This document shows positions 33,612 to 42,216 of a stretch of 55,807 nucleotides of DNA, piece by piece (the first letter of the stretch is position 1; each line of letters opens with the position of its first letter). Position numbers and translations under genes: made by a program. The stretch spans positions 1-55,807 of the forward strand of contig JAJONO010000053.1 of the NCBI GenBank assembly GCA_021323535.1, given 5' to 3'. The notes under the pieces are model-generated. The model did not search any database and was not told the origin of the DNA. It saw only the letters and a program-made list of their open reading frames with translations. This stretch comes from Bacteroidota bacterium (GTDB taxonomy: Bacteria; Bacteroidota; Bacteroidia; B-17B0; Aurantibacillaceae).

Positions 33612-36563
33612 TTAACGTAAGGGTATATTTAATTCAACGCGTGTTCCTTTACCAAATCCTGATTCATCGTAAAGATCATGTATTTCCACGCTTAAGTTGG
33701 TATTATTGATCTGGTTTATTATTTCAAGTCTTTCTTTCGTTAGTTTCATTCCAAGGGATTTATGTCCCGCCGAGCCAGATTTTATTTCAGCGGATCTTTT
33801 TCGGCCTATTCCGTCATCTTCAATAACGCATTTAAGATTATTATTAATTAATTCAAGAGAAATTATAATACTTCCGCTTTCCTTTTTATGCATGAGTCCG
33901 TGCCATATGGCATTTTCTATGTATGGTTGTACGATCATGGAAGGAATATGAATATAATTAGTGTCAATTTTTTTATCGATCGTTAAAACATAGTTGAATT
34001 TTTTTTCAAAACGCAGGGATTCCAGTTCAAGGTAAAGATTAATGGCCTCCAGTTCTGTTTTCAATGGAATAAGGGAGAGGCTCGAGTTGTCTACCACATA
34101 TCTTATAAGCCTTGCAAATTTGGCAAGGTATTTCTGCGAAGACTCAGGATCGTTACGTGTAATAAAATATTGTACAGAGTTAATGGCGTTAAATACGAAG
34201 TGAGGATTCATCTGCGCTCTTAAGGCATGCAATTCGGTTTCTGCGATGCGTTGATGCAGTTTTGTTTTTTCAATATCCCTTTCTTTTATTTTTTTTAAAC
34301 GTAATTTAAATACGAGCGTGGTTAAAGTACCGGCCGACATAAGTAATAAAGCAATGAACCACCATGTTTGCCACCATGCCTGCGAAATTGTAAATGATAT
34401 TGTGTCCGGTCTGTCTCCCCAGAAGCCGTCGCTGTTTTTTGCGAATACAATAAAACGGTAAGAGCCCGGAGGAAGGGTTTGATATTTGACAGATGTATAT
34501 TTTGTGTAGGTCCAGCCCGAGTCAATACCTTCCATTTTATATTTATATTCTATGTTGCCGGCGTCTTTATAACAAAGGCCTATGTAATCAATGTTAAAGT
34601 AATTCTGACTATGATGTAAGGGAATCTGAGTGTTCTCAGGATAAAAAACACTGTCGTTCACCAATACACGAAGAATATAAACAGGAGGCGAGTAGGTATT
34701 ACTTTTAGCGTAATCGGGCTCAAATACTGAAATGCCGTTATTGTGCGCCAGCCATAATTTTCCTTCTTCCTTAATGATATCATTCACTTCGTTATTAAGT
34801 AAACCATTAGAGGAATAAAAATTATCAATAAAGAACTTTCCGTTTTTGAAGATAATTTTGCTCAGGCCTTTGTTTGTTCCTACCCATACTGTGTTGGAAT
34901 CGGTAAAAATTGTGCGGCACATATTTCCGGCAAGTCCTTCTTTTTCTGTAATATGAGTATAGGTGCTGCCGTTTTTTATTATAACCCCCGAGCCCCGCGT
35001 TGCGATCCACATAATATGATCGCTGCTTTCTTTAATGTTTACGATACGCTGTTTCAGTAATTTGTTGTCCGGTTCGAACTGTTTCAATTGTTTTCCATCC
35101 CAGGTATAAACTCCTTCCATGCTTCCGAGCCAGAGGTGACCTTTACTGTCTTCAAAAATATTATCTATCCGGAAAGGTAACACTACTGTGTCGAGAGCTT
35201 TGAAACTTTCCCATTCATATTTAAAAATACGACTGTAGCCAAGTGCCCAGATATTGCTGTCGGCCGACATGCAAAACTGGCGAAATGGTGTTGGTATATT
35301 AAGCAAAGGATGTAATTGCTGGTTTTCGAAGTAGTATGAATCTGATCCCGTACAGATAAAAGCTCTTTTACCATGATTAAAAATGTCATTTATTCTTCGT
35401 TTAAGAGGAAATTTTTTCTTTAAGTGATCCAGAAAAAAAGGTCTGATAGCATCTTTTCCGAAAACGCTCAGTGAAGCGTCGAGGTGACCCGCGATTACTT
35501 TTGAATTATAAATCCCCAGACAGGTGATCTTACTTTCCGGTAATCCGTTTTCTGGTGTGTAATACTTAAAGTTACGGTGAGTTATACAATATATACCATG
35601 CCCTTCGGTAGTAAACCAGACATTATTTTCCCTGTCAACAAAAATTCCGGTAATCACTTTTCCCTGAAGAGCGCTTATAATTCTCTGCTTTTTTAGATTT
35701 TCCGGATCATAAACCATTACTCCGCCCGTTGTTGCTGCAAGAATTGAGCCATCATTGTCGTTAGCAAGAAAAATGAATGTAAAGTTCTCTCTTTGTTGAT
35801 TTTTAATTCCATTGTTATTGAATTCAAAAATAAAATCGTTGAGGGTGACGCAAAGGTTACCGTTAGGAAGTTGCTTTGCAAAAAAACGTGGGGCTCTGGC
35901 TATTTGTTTGTTCGCATCCACAGAATATATTTTTTTCAATTGCCGGTCATAAACCTCTATTATACTGGTGGCCGTAAGGTTATGATCGCCATATAAAATG
36001 GCCTCTTTATTGATACGGTAAATATATTTTTCTTTACCGGGAACATTCATTTTTACAACATGCTGGTTTTTCCATCCGGGATTGATTTTAATAATATATC
36101 CTATGGTGGTTCCCAGCCATACGGTGTCTCCCTCTACATAAATAGAATTATTAAGCGCTGATCTGAAAAAAGAAACAAGGGTGTCGTTACAAGGCAGTGA
36201 AAAAACAGAATCGTTCCTGAGCCAGGATAATTTTCCTGAAAAGGACCTGAACCATATTCTGTGTTGTTTGTCCTCATACGCGCCGAAAAGTGTATTATCG
36301 GCAAGCCCCTCTGCCGAACTGAAATTTTTGAATTTGTAACCGTCAAAACAACTCACTCCCATATCCCCGGTCATCCATATAAATCCTTTGCTATCCTGCA
36401 TGATGCTATAGATATCGGAGCTGGGAAGACCGTTCCGGATATTGTAGTTTCGTAATTGGTCGAATTGGGAAAAAAAACGGTTTGGAACCATTGCAACAAC
36501 CAGTAGAAAATAAAGAAATAATTTCTTTAAATAAGGTTTAAAGTTTAAAATATGGAGATGCAT
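33612..36563 (-). CDS. Propeller-Y_Y_Y LytS-type sensor histidine kinase
   Basis: A 983-residue membrane kinase. A signal/anchor (about 12-32) is followed by propeller blades (about 35-610, with DSKGFIWMTGD, DSNTVWVGTNKGL), a Y_Y_Y domain (about 640-725), and a membrane helix at 733-753. A His_kinase (LytS/YehU) dimerisation box has the phospho-His788 in AQMNPHFVFNAI, and an HATPase domain has PYIENAIWHG and DDGIG (near 917). It senses an external signal and phosphorylates the LytTR regulator encoded next. A truncated paralogue of its N-terminus lies upstream. Confidence 0.95.
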   Translation of the reverse strand: MHLHILNFKPYLKKLFLYFLLVVAMVPNRFFSQFDQLRNYNIRNGLPSSDIYSIMQDSKGFIWMTGDMGVSCFDGYKFKNFSSAEGLADNTLFGAYEDKQHRIWFRSFSGKLSWLRNDSVFSLPCNDTLVSFFRSALNNSIYVEGDTVWLGTTIGYIIKINPGWKNQHVVKMNVPGKEKYIYRINKEAILYGDHNLTATSIIEVYDRQLKKIYSVDANKQIARAPRFFAKQLPNGNLCVTLNDFIFEFNNNGIKNQQRENFTFIFLANDNDGSILAATTGGVMVYDPENLKKQRIISALQGKVITGIFVDRENNVWFTTEGHGIYCITHRNFKYYTPENGLPESKITCLGIYNSKVIAGHLDASLSVFGKDAIRPFFLDHLKKKFPLKRRINDIFNHGKRAFICTGSDSYYFENQQLHPLLNIPTPFRQFCMSADSNIWALGYSRIFKYEWESFKALDTVVLPFRIDNIFEDSKGHLWLGSMEGVYTWDGKQLKQFEPDNKLLKQRIVNIKESSDHIMWIATRGSGVIIKNGSTYTHITEKEGLAGNMCRTIFTDSNTVWVGTNKGLSKIIFKNGKFFIDNFYSSNGLLNNEVNDIIKEEGKLWLAHNNGISVFEPDYAKSNTYSPPVYILRVLVNDSVFYPENTQIPLHHSQNYFNIDYIGLCYKDAGNIEYKYKMEGIDSGWTYTKYTSVKYQTLPPGSYRFIVFAKNSDGFWGDRPDTISFTISQAWWQTWWFIALLLMSAGTLTTLVFKLRLKKIKERDIEKTKLHQRIAETELHALRAQMNPHFVFNAINSVQYFITRNDPESSQKYLAKFARLIRYVVDNSSLSLIPLKTELEAINLYLELESLRFEKKFNYVLTIDKKIDTNYIHIPSMIVQPYIENAIWHGLMHKKESGSIIISLELINNNLKCVIEDDGIGRKRSAEIKSGSAGHKSLGMKLTKERLEIINQINNTNLSVEIHDLYDESGFGKGTRVELNIPLR

Positions 36564-36753
36564 GGCTTTATCCGGTTAAATATACTATCTAAATAGTTAA
36601 TAATCCCGGTTTAGCAATCCATGAACATATCCACATATCAAGGGGTTTTTGATTGTGCATAGAGATTTTTCGGATCCAAATTAAACCAAAAGCCATCCGG
36701 TTTGTTAACCAGAACCTATAATTGGCGGTTTTTTATAAATAGATGACGGTTTT

Positions 36754-37452
36754 TCAGTAATAACCGGAAAAAATAAAAGAGCCCGGTACCAGTAATCTGC
36801 CTGAATGATGCGCCGCAATTTTTGTTTGAAACTGCCAGGTATGATCACTAAAAAAAATACTGTCGTGCCAGGTTTTGTTTTGTTCCTCCATGTCAATTCC
36901 GGCAATGAACGTGTTGCCGCTCAATTCGCGGATAAATGCATTGGTTCCGGGCCGTAGTTTTATTCTTTCAATTTTTCCGGTTTTATAACTTTGTCTGAAT
37001 AGTCCAAAAGGTTTTCGGATACTCATGAACCAGAGATCGCTGGTTGAGTCAACGGCAAAGGTTTGTATGAAATTTTTGCCGAGGAAAAGTTGCAGACTTG
37101 CATTATGGACATAAGGATAGATTTTTCCATTTTCTAAATAGCAAAGCGCGTTGTTTAGGGTTCGCATCCATACCCGGCGCCTGTTATCTTCAAAGAAACC
37201 AAAAACAACATTATGCTCAAGTCCGTCGCTTGTAGAATAGTTTTTGAAGTTATATCCATTAAAGCGCGAAATGCCATGGTCTGTTGCAATCCATATGTAT
37301 CCGAGGCTGTCTTCAAAAATATCATAAACTTCGTTAGAAGGGAGCCCGTTGTCTACGTTATAATTAATGTAAACCGGGTCCTGTGCGCGGACAGAAATAA
37401 AAGGCCAGAATAAGCCTGATAAGATAAAGAACAAACCGCGTTTCCAGCTCAT
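36754..37452 (-). pseudogene. Truncated propeller sensor (paralogue of the kinase N-terminus)
   Basis: A 232-residue frame with a signal peptide and the first three to four propeller blades (YNVDNGLPSNEVYDIFED, then GYIWIATDHGISRFNGYNFK) aligning with the start of the 983-residue kinase downstream (GLPSSDIYSIMQDSKGFIW). It stops long before any Y_Y_Y, membrane or kinase part, and nothing in the 190 bases that follow restores them. Most likely it is the remnant of a duplicated sensor after a large deletion; a secreted decoy fragment is the alternative. Confidence 0.7.
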
Positions 37453-37530
37453 TCATTAAATGTATAAAAGTTCTGCTTTATTTACCTGATAAAATACAGA
37501 GATAATTGGATTTCAGATGAGATAAAACTT

Positions 37531-39903
37531 TTATAATCTTATTCCCATCAGTGTTACATCATCCACCTGCTCCAGGCTGCCTTTCCAGGTATTAAATGAA
37601 AGTGATAATTCTTCTTTTTGTTTTTGAGGAGGAAGAGAATGCACTTTAAGTAGAATTTCTTTTAGTTGCTTGTATTTATACTTTTTGCCTTTTGGCCCGC
37701 CAAACTGGTCGGCATAACCATCGGTTAAAAGATAAATAACGCTTCCCTTTTTCAGATTTAAACGATGTGTGGTAAAATTCTTTGGGTTATCTATTTTACC
37801 AATTGGTTGTTTATCGGGAGTAATCTCTTTTAGTTCATTGTCTTCAATATACCAGAGAGGATTGTTAGCGCCGGCCCACTGCACAGAGTGAAAAACGGAG
37901 TGCGTAGAGCGCGAGATCGCAACTAATGAGATGTCCATTCCGTCTTTCACATCTTTATCGCTTTTCGAAAATGTTTCAAGAACAAGCTTGCGTGTTTTAT
38001 CAAGTATTTCCCCCGGATCGGTTAAACCGAATTCGTTCACACTTCTGTTAAGGGCATTTGAACATACAACACTTACGAGCGCTCCCGGTACGCCGTGGCC
38101 AGTAGAATCGGCAGCAGCAAATAAAATAAGTTCAGGGTTATTTGTTATACGTTCTGAACCTTTAACGTTTAACGGATAACTTTCAACCGTATGCATCCAA
38201 AAGAAATCCCCCGCAACAATATCCTTTGGCTGATAAAAAATAAAATTTTCCGGTAAATGTGCGTCCACAAATTCCTGAGGTGGTAAAATAGCATCCTGTA
38301 ATCGTCTCGCGTAAGTAATGCTATCGGTGATCTCCTTATTTTTTTCTTCTACAATGTGTTTTTGGCTTTCTACTTCCTGTTTTTGCTGCGCAATAATTTT
38401 ATTGGCTTTTTTACTTTGGCGAAGCGATCTTAGAACAACAAAGGAAAGACAAAGAAATAGCAAGGCTCCTACTATCATCGCGTTTCTGAATATCTTCTCG
38501 CGTTGAAGCTCCACGTTTTTTTGTTTCGATTCGGCTTCCTTTAGCTGAACATCTTTATTCAGGATCTCTACTTGTTTTTTCTGCGCCTCGCTCTCGGCTT
38601 TTTCCTGCTTAAGGGCCAGAGCAGATTTACTAAGATTAAGCTCTTTTAATTCATTTTCTTTTTCCAGCATGGCCAGCACATGCTGTTTCCGGTCAAGTTC
38701 AACACGCTGCAGAGCCTGCTGTTTCTCAAATTCACTACGGTTAATGGCTTCTTTTTTCTCGTATTCAAACTGCAATTGTTTTTCCAGTATTTGCTTGTTT
38801 GTTTTCTCATTGAACATCGAATCTTTAAATGCCATGTATGTCTTGTAATGCTCCAGGGCCAGAGCGAAATTTTCTGTTTTCTCGTAAATGATGTACAGGT
38901 TCCGATGGCTGTCGGCCTGATCTTCATAAGAACCTGTTTCTTTTGCTAAGGCAAGAGCCTTAGTGTAATAAGATTGAGCTTCACTATATTTTTTCTGTTT
39001 TTGTTTAATGATGCCCATGGCATTGTAATTCGTGAGAATGCTTTCTTTGTTTTTCAAAACCTCGCTGATCGTCAGAGCTTTTTCGTGATACTCAATGGCT
39101 TTATCAAAGTTTCCGAGTCTCATTTCTGTACTGCCAATATTGGAGTAATTATTGGCCAGATACTCTTTATCATTAAGTTCCTCGTTTATTTTAAGAGCAT
39201 CTAAATGATAACTCAACGCTATTGAATCGTTTTTTAAACGGGTATAGACATTAGCAATACAAATAAGGTTAATAGCAATGCCTTGCTTTCGGTCTATTTC
39301 CTTATTGATTTTCAGTGATTTTTCGTAGTGCTGTAAAGCCTTGTCGAACTCCTTTCGTCTTTCATAAATGGCGCCAATGTTTCCGCTATATCCGGCAATT
39401 TCTGTTTTTGAGTTTAACTCTTCAAAACATTTAAGAGCTTCAAGGAAATGTTCCAGCGCTTTGGGATGCAGGCCTTTTCTGTAATAAATATTTCCTATTT
39501 GACCATGCATAACAGCAGCAGGTCTTTTATTCCTGATCTTAGTGTGTTCTTCCAGCGATTTTAAACTGAATTCAATCCCCTTATCCAGGCTTCCTAATTT
39601 AAAATAGGCGTTTCCAATTGCCCCGTAAGAGGCAGCAACACCTCTGTAATATTTTATTTTTTTACTAAGTTCAAGGTTTTGCTCAGCTAAAGTTTTCGCT
39701 TTTTCAAATTGTTTTTTTGATACGTGAATCTGAACAATTTCATATAAAGCTTTTGCTTTTAAAGAATCGTCTTTCATGTTTTGAACCACATTCAATAACG
39801 AATCTGTTTTTGAAGCTTGTGCAAATAATGTAACAGAAATAATAACGAAAACAAAAGTGCTTACGTGTTTTAAAAGAAAACTATTCAAACTCAGAAATTT
39901 CAA
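37531..39903 (-). CDS. TPR-SpoIIE/PP2C sensor phosphatase
   Basis: A 790-residue protein: signal peptide (about 10-28), nine or so TPR units (about 40-370; ALEHFLEALKCFEEL and similar), a long Glu/Lys/Gln coiled coil (about 375-470), a membrane helix at about 475-493, and a SpoIIE PP2C domain (about 550-790) with DSTGHG at 599 and TDGYADQFGG near 728. The coiled coil before the membrane is much longer than in its two paralogues. The gene is in the same orientation as the next TPR-SpoIIE gene, with a 155-base gap that holds word repeats. Confidence 0.92.
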   Translation of the reverse strand: MKFLSLNSFLLKHVSTFVFVIISVTLFAQASKTDSLLNVVQNMKDDSLKAKALYEIVQIHVSKKQFEKAKTLAEQNLELSKKIKYYRGVAASYGAIGNAYFKLGSLDKGIEFSLKSLEEHTKIRNKRPAAVMHGQIGNIYYRKGLHPKALEHFLEALKCFEELNSKTEIAGYSGNIGAIYERRKEFDKALQHYEKSLKINKEIDRKQGIAINLICIANVYTRLKNDSIALSYHLDALKINEELNDKEYLANNYSNIGSTEMRLGNFDKAIEYHEKALTISEVLKNKESILTNYNAMGIIKQKQKKYSEAQSYYTKALALAKETGSYEDQADSHRNLYIIYEKTENFALALEHYKTYMAFKDSMFNEKTNKQILEKQLQFEYEKKEAINRSEFEKQQALQRVELDRKQHVLAMLEKENELKELNLSKSALALKQEKAESEAQKKQVEILNKDVQLKEAESKQKNVELQREKIFRNAMIVGALLFLCLSFVVLRSLRQSKKANKIIAQQKQEVESQKHIVEEKNKEITDSITYARRLQDAILPPQEFVDAHLPENFIFYQPKDIVAGDFFWMHTVESYPLNVKGSERITNNPELILFAAADSTGHGVPGALVSVVCSNALNRSVNEFGLTDPGEILDKTRKLVLETFSKSDKDVKDGMDISLVAISRSTHSVFHSVQWAGANNPLWYIEDNELKEITPDKQPIGKIDNPKNFTTHRLNLKKGSVIYLLTDGYADQFGGPKGKKYKYKQLKEILLKVHSLPPQKQKEELSLSFNTWKGSLEQVDDVTLMGIRL

Positions 39904-40058
39904 AAAATGTTTTTTCGGCCCGAAAGATAGCTTTTTTTATTGTGAAATTAATTGTCAAAATTAGTTTTAAGGAAGTGGAATTATTATGATTAGAAACCAG
40001 AAACCAGAACCAGGTAGTGTTGATATTAAAAACTCAACACTTAACATTCAACATTAAA

Positions 40059-42059
40059 TTAAACCTCCACGCCTATAAGCGTTACATCGTCTACCTGCTC
40101 AAGATTAGCTTTCCAGCTTATGAAAAATGATTCCAGCTTTAGCTTTTGCTGTTCGAGCGGTAAATGATGTGTGTCGAATAATAATTTTTCGAGTTCCTTA
40201 TGTTTTAGTTTTTTTCCTTTTGGTCCGCCAAACTGGTCCGCAAATCCGTCGGTAGAAAAATAAATCCGGTCGCCTTTTTTTAGCTGTACTTTTTGTTTCG
40301 AAAATTTAAAGTCGGGATTATAATTATCGGCGCTGATAGATTGCTTGTCGGGCTTAAGGAATGTAAACTCTTTTCCGTCGCAAATGTAAACGGGTATATG
40401 TGCCATGGAGCACTCCAGGGTCAGGTCTACAAAATCGATTGCTGCCACTGCAATGTCGAGCCCGTCTCTTAAATCACCCGGGTTTCCTTCCGATTTTAAA
40501 GCGATAGGGAGCTCTCTGGCTAAATAATTTAATACTGTATCAGGACTAGTAGTATCCGGATCTTTTACCACCTGATTGAGTAAATTATAACTGATAAGAC
40601 TCATAAACGCGCCTGGTACACCATGCCCGGTACAATCGCATAAGGCAACAATAGATAAAGGATTGTTTTTTTGGCCCGCTTTTTTTACCAGGTACGACCA
40701 GTAAAAATCACCGCTCACAATATCTCTTGGTTTATAGATCACGAAATGCTGCGGAAGCATTTTCTTTAACTCTTCGTGATGAGGAAGAATTGAATCCTGT
40801 ATTCTTCTGGCATAAAGAATGCTATCAAGAATTTCTTTTTTCTGGTATTCTATCTGTACATTCTTGTTGGTAAGAAGTCCGTTCAGCTTCTCCGTCTTTT
40901 TGTAATTCTTATAAAATAAAAATGCAAGAAAGGCAATGATGATGGCCACAACAGTTCCTGCGATAAGAAGAATTCTGTTTTTCTTTAATTCATTTTTCTG
41001 GGCGTTATTTTCTTTTGTTTTTAAATCGTTAAGATTTGACAGGAGGGCAATTTCTTTTTGCGATTTTTCGGAATGGAATTTTTCTTCCATTTCGAGGGTA
41101 CTTTGTTTGTAACGGCTCTTTGATAAACTATCATAAAGTTTATGAAATAATTTCTGGTAATGAAGCGCTTCATTTATTTTTCCCTGTGCTTCATAAATGG
41201 CGGAGAGATTCTGATAATTGTTGGCCTCGTTCTCGGTGTTCCCAAGTTTTTTTCCGAGTTCGATCGATCTTTTTGTATACTCTTCGGCGAGTTTGTAATC
41301 CTTAACTCTGTAATAACAGTTGGCGAGATTTTGAGCGGTTAATGATTTATCTCCCATGTCATTCTGGATAATGGCTACACTATCGGCCCTTTTAAAAAAC
41401 GACAAAGCTCTTTTATAATCCAGCTTATCTTCCATATAAACGGCGCCAAGCGAGCTAAAGGATGATACCAATCCATCTTTATCACCTTCCCCGGCAAACA
41501 GTTTGTAGGCTTCGTTGGAACAATTAATGGCCATATCGGGTTGTTTGTCGCGACGGTAGGCATTTGACATGTTTTGCAAACAATTGGCGATCCCGATCTT
41601 ATCACCAAGCTCTGTGTATCTTTTGCGTGCTTCTTTAAGATATCCGATGGCTTTTTTATAATTGCCCTGATTCTTGAATAAAATGGCAAGGTTATTATAA
41701 CCGGAAGCGAGCAATTTTTTGTCTTTCATTTTATCGGCCATTTTTATGGCTTCGCTCTGGTAATAAAATCCTTTGTCAAAATCGCCGCTGTTACGGTAAT
41801 AAATTCCTTTTACGATATAATTGCGGCAGGTGCCTCTTAAATAATTTAGTTTTTTAGAAAGTAGTTCGCCCGAATCGGCATAGGCCAGGGCCAGCTTGGC
41901 ATCGCGGTAAAGGAATTCACGTCCTACTTTGGAATACATCGTTGCCTTGTTGGTATCGCTTTTCATAGCGTAAAGCTTCCTTACAAGAGAATCAAGTTTA
42001 GTATCGGCCTTTGCGAGCCAACCCAAAGAAATGAATATGAGGAATAGGACTCTCTTCAT
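40059..42059 (-). CDS. TPR-SpoIIE/PP2C sensor phosphatase
   Basis: A 666-residue protein with a signal peptide (1-18), about six TPR units (about 75-310; AIGYLKEARKRYTEL), a membrane helix at about 363-384, a coiled coil, and a SpoIIE PP2C domain (about 435-666) with DCTGHG at 475 and TDGFADQFGG near 603. It shares with its paralogues the ILDSILYARRIQDSILP linker that couples membrane and phosphatase. Its stop lies just after the word repeat at about 39990-40055. Confidence 0.92.
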   Translation of the reverse strand: MKRVLFLIFISLGWLAKADTKLDSLVRKLYAMKSDTNKATMYSKVGREFLYRDAKLALAYADSGELLSKKLNYLRGTCRNYIVKGIYYRNSGDFDKGFYYQSEAIKMADKMKDKKLLASGYNNLAILFKNQGNYKKAIGYLKEARKRYTELGDKIGIANCLQNMSNAYRRDKQPDMAINCSNEAYKLFAGEGDKDGLVSSFSSLGAVYMEDKLDYKRALSFFKRADSVAIIQNDMGDKSLTAQNLANCYYRVKDYKLAEEYTKRSIELGKKLGNTENEANNYQNLSAIYEAQGKINEALHYQKLFHKLYDSLSKSRYKQSTLEMEEKFHSEKSQKEIALLSNLNDLKTKENNAQKNELKKNRILLIAGTVVAIIIAFLAFLFYKNYKKTEKLNGLLTNKNVQIEYQKKEILDSILYARRIQDSILPHHEELKKMLPQHFVIYKPRDIVSGDFYWSYLVKKAGQKNNPLSIVALCDCTGHGVPGAFMSLISYNLLNQVVKDPDTTSPDTVLNYLARELPIALKSEGNPGDLRDGLDIAVAAIDFVDLTLECSMAHIPVYICDGKEFTFLKPDKQSISADNYNPDFKFSKQKVQLKKGDRIYFSTDGFADQFGGPKGKKLKHKELEKLLFDTHHLPLEQQKLKLESFFISWKANLEQVDDVTLIGVEV

Positions 42060-42086
42060 TTTGAAGCATTGAAGTTAGTGAAATTA

Positions 42087-42155
42087 GTTGATAGTTTATA
42101 GACTATAGTCAATAGACGCGCCTCACTATAAACCATTGACTATAAACTATTGACT
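42087..42155. repeat. Inverted and direct word repeats between divergent genes
   Basis: The gap between the divergent SpoIIE and DUF5916 genes holds ATAGTTTATAGACTATAGTC at left and ACTATAAACCATTGAC then TATAAACTATTGACT at right. The two halves are partly inverted copies, so the DNA could fold into a cruciform. The right half is nearly the same as 19284-19321. Confidence 0.65.
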
Positions 42156-42216
42156 TACGACTTTTCACGCTGAATGGGGGATATTCCGTGTTTCAACTTT
42201 AGTTAACTTTATACCG

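Noticed and set aside
19284-42155. Word repeats considered as CRISPR
   Set aside because: Units are too short and irregular, no spacers of constant length, and no cas genes in the window.
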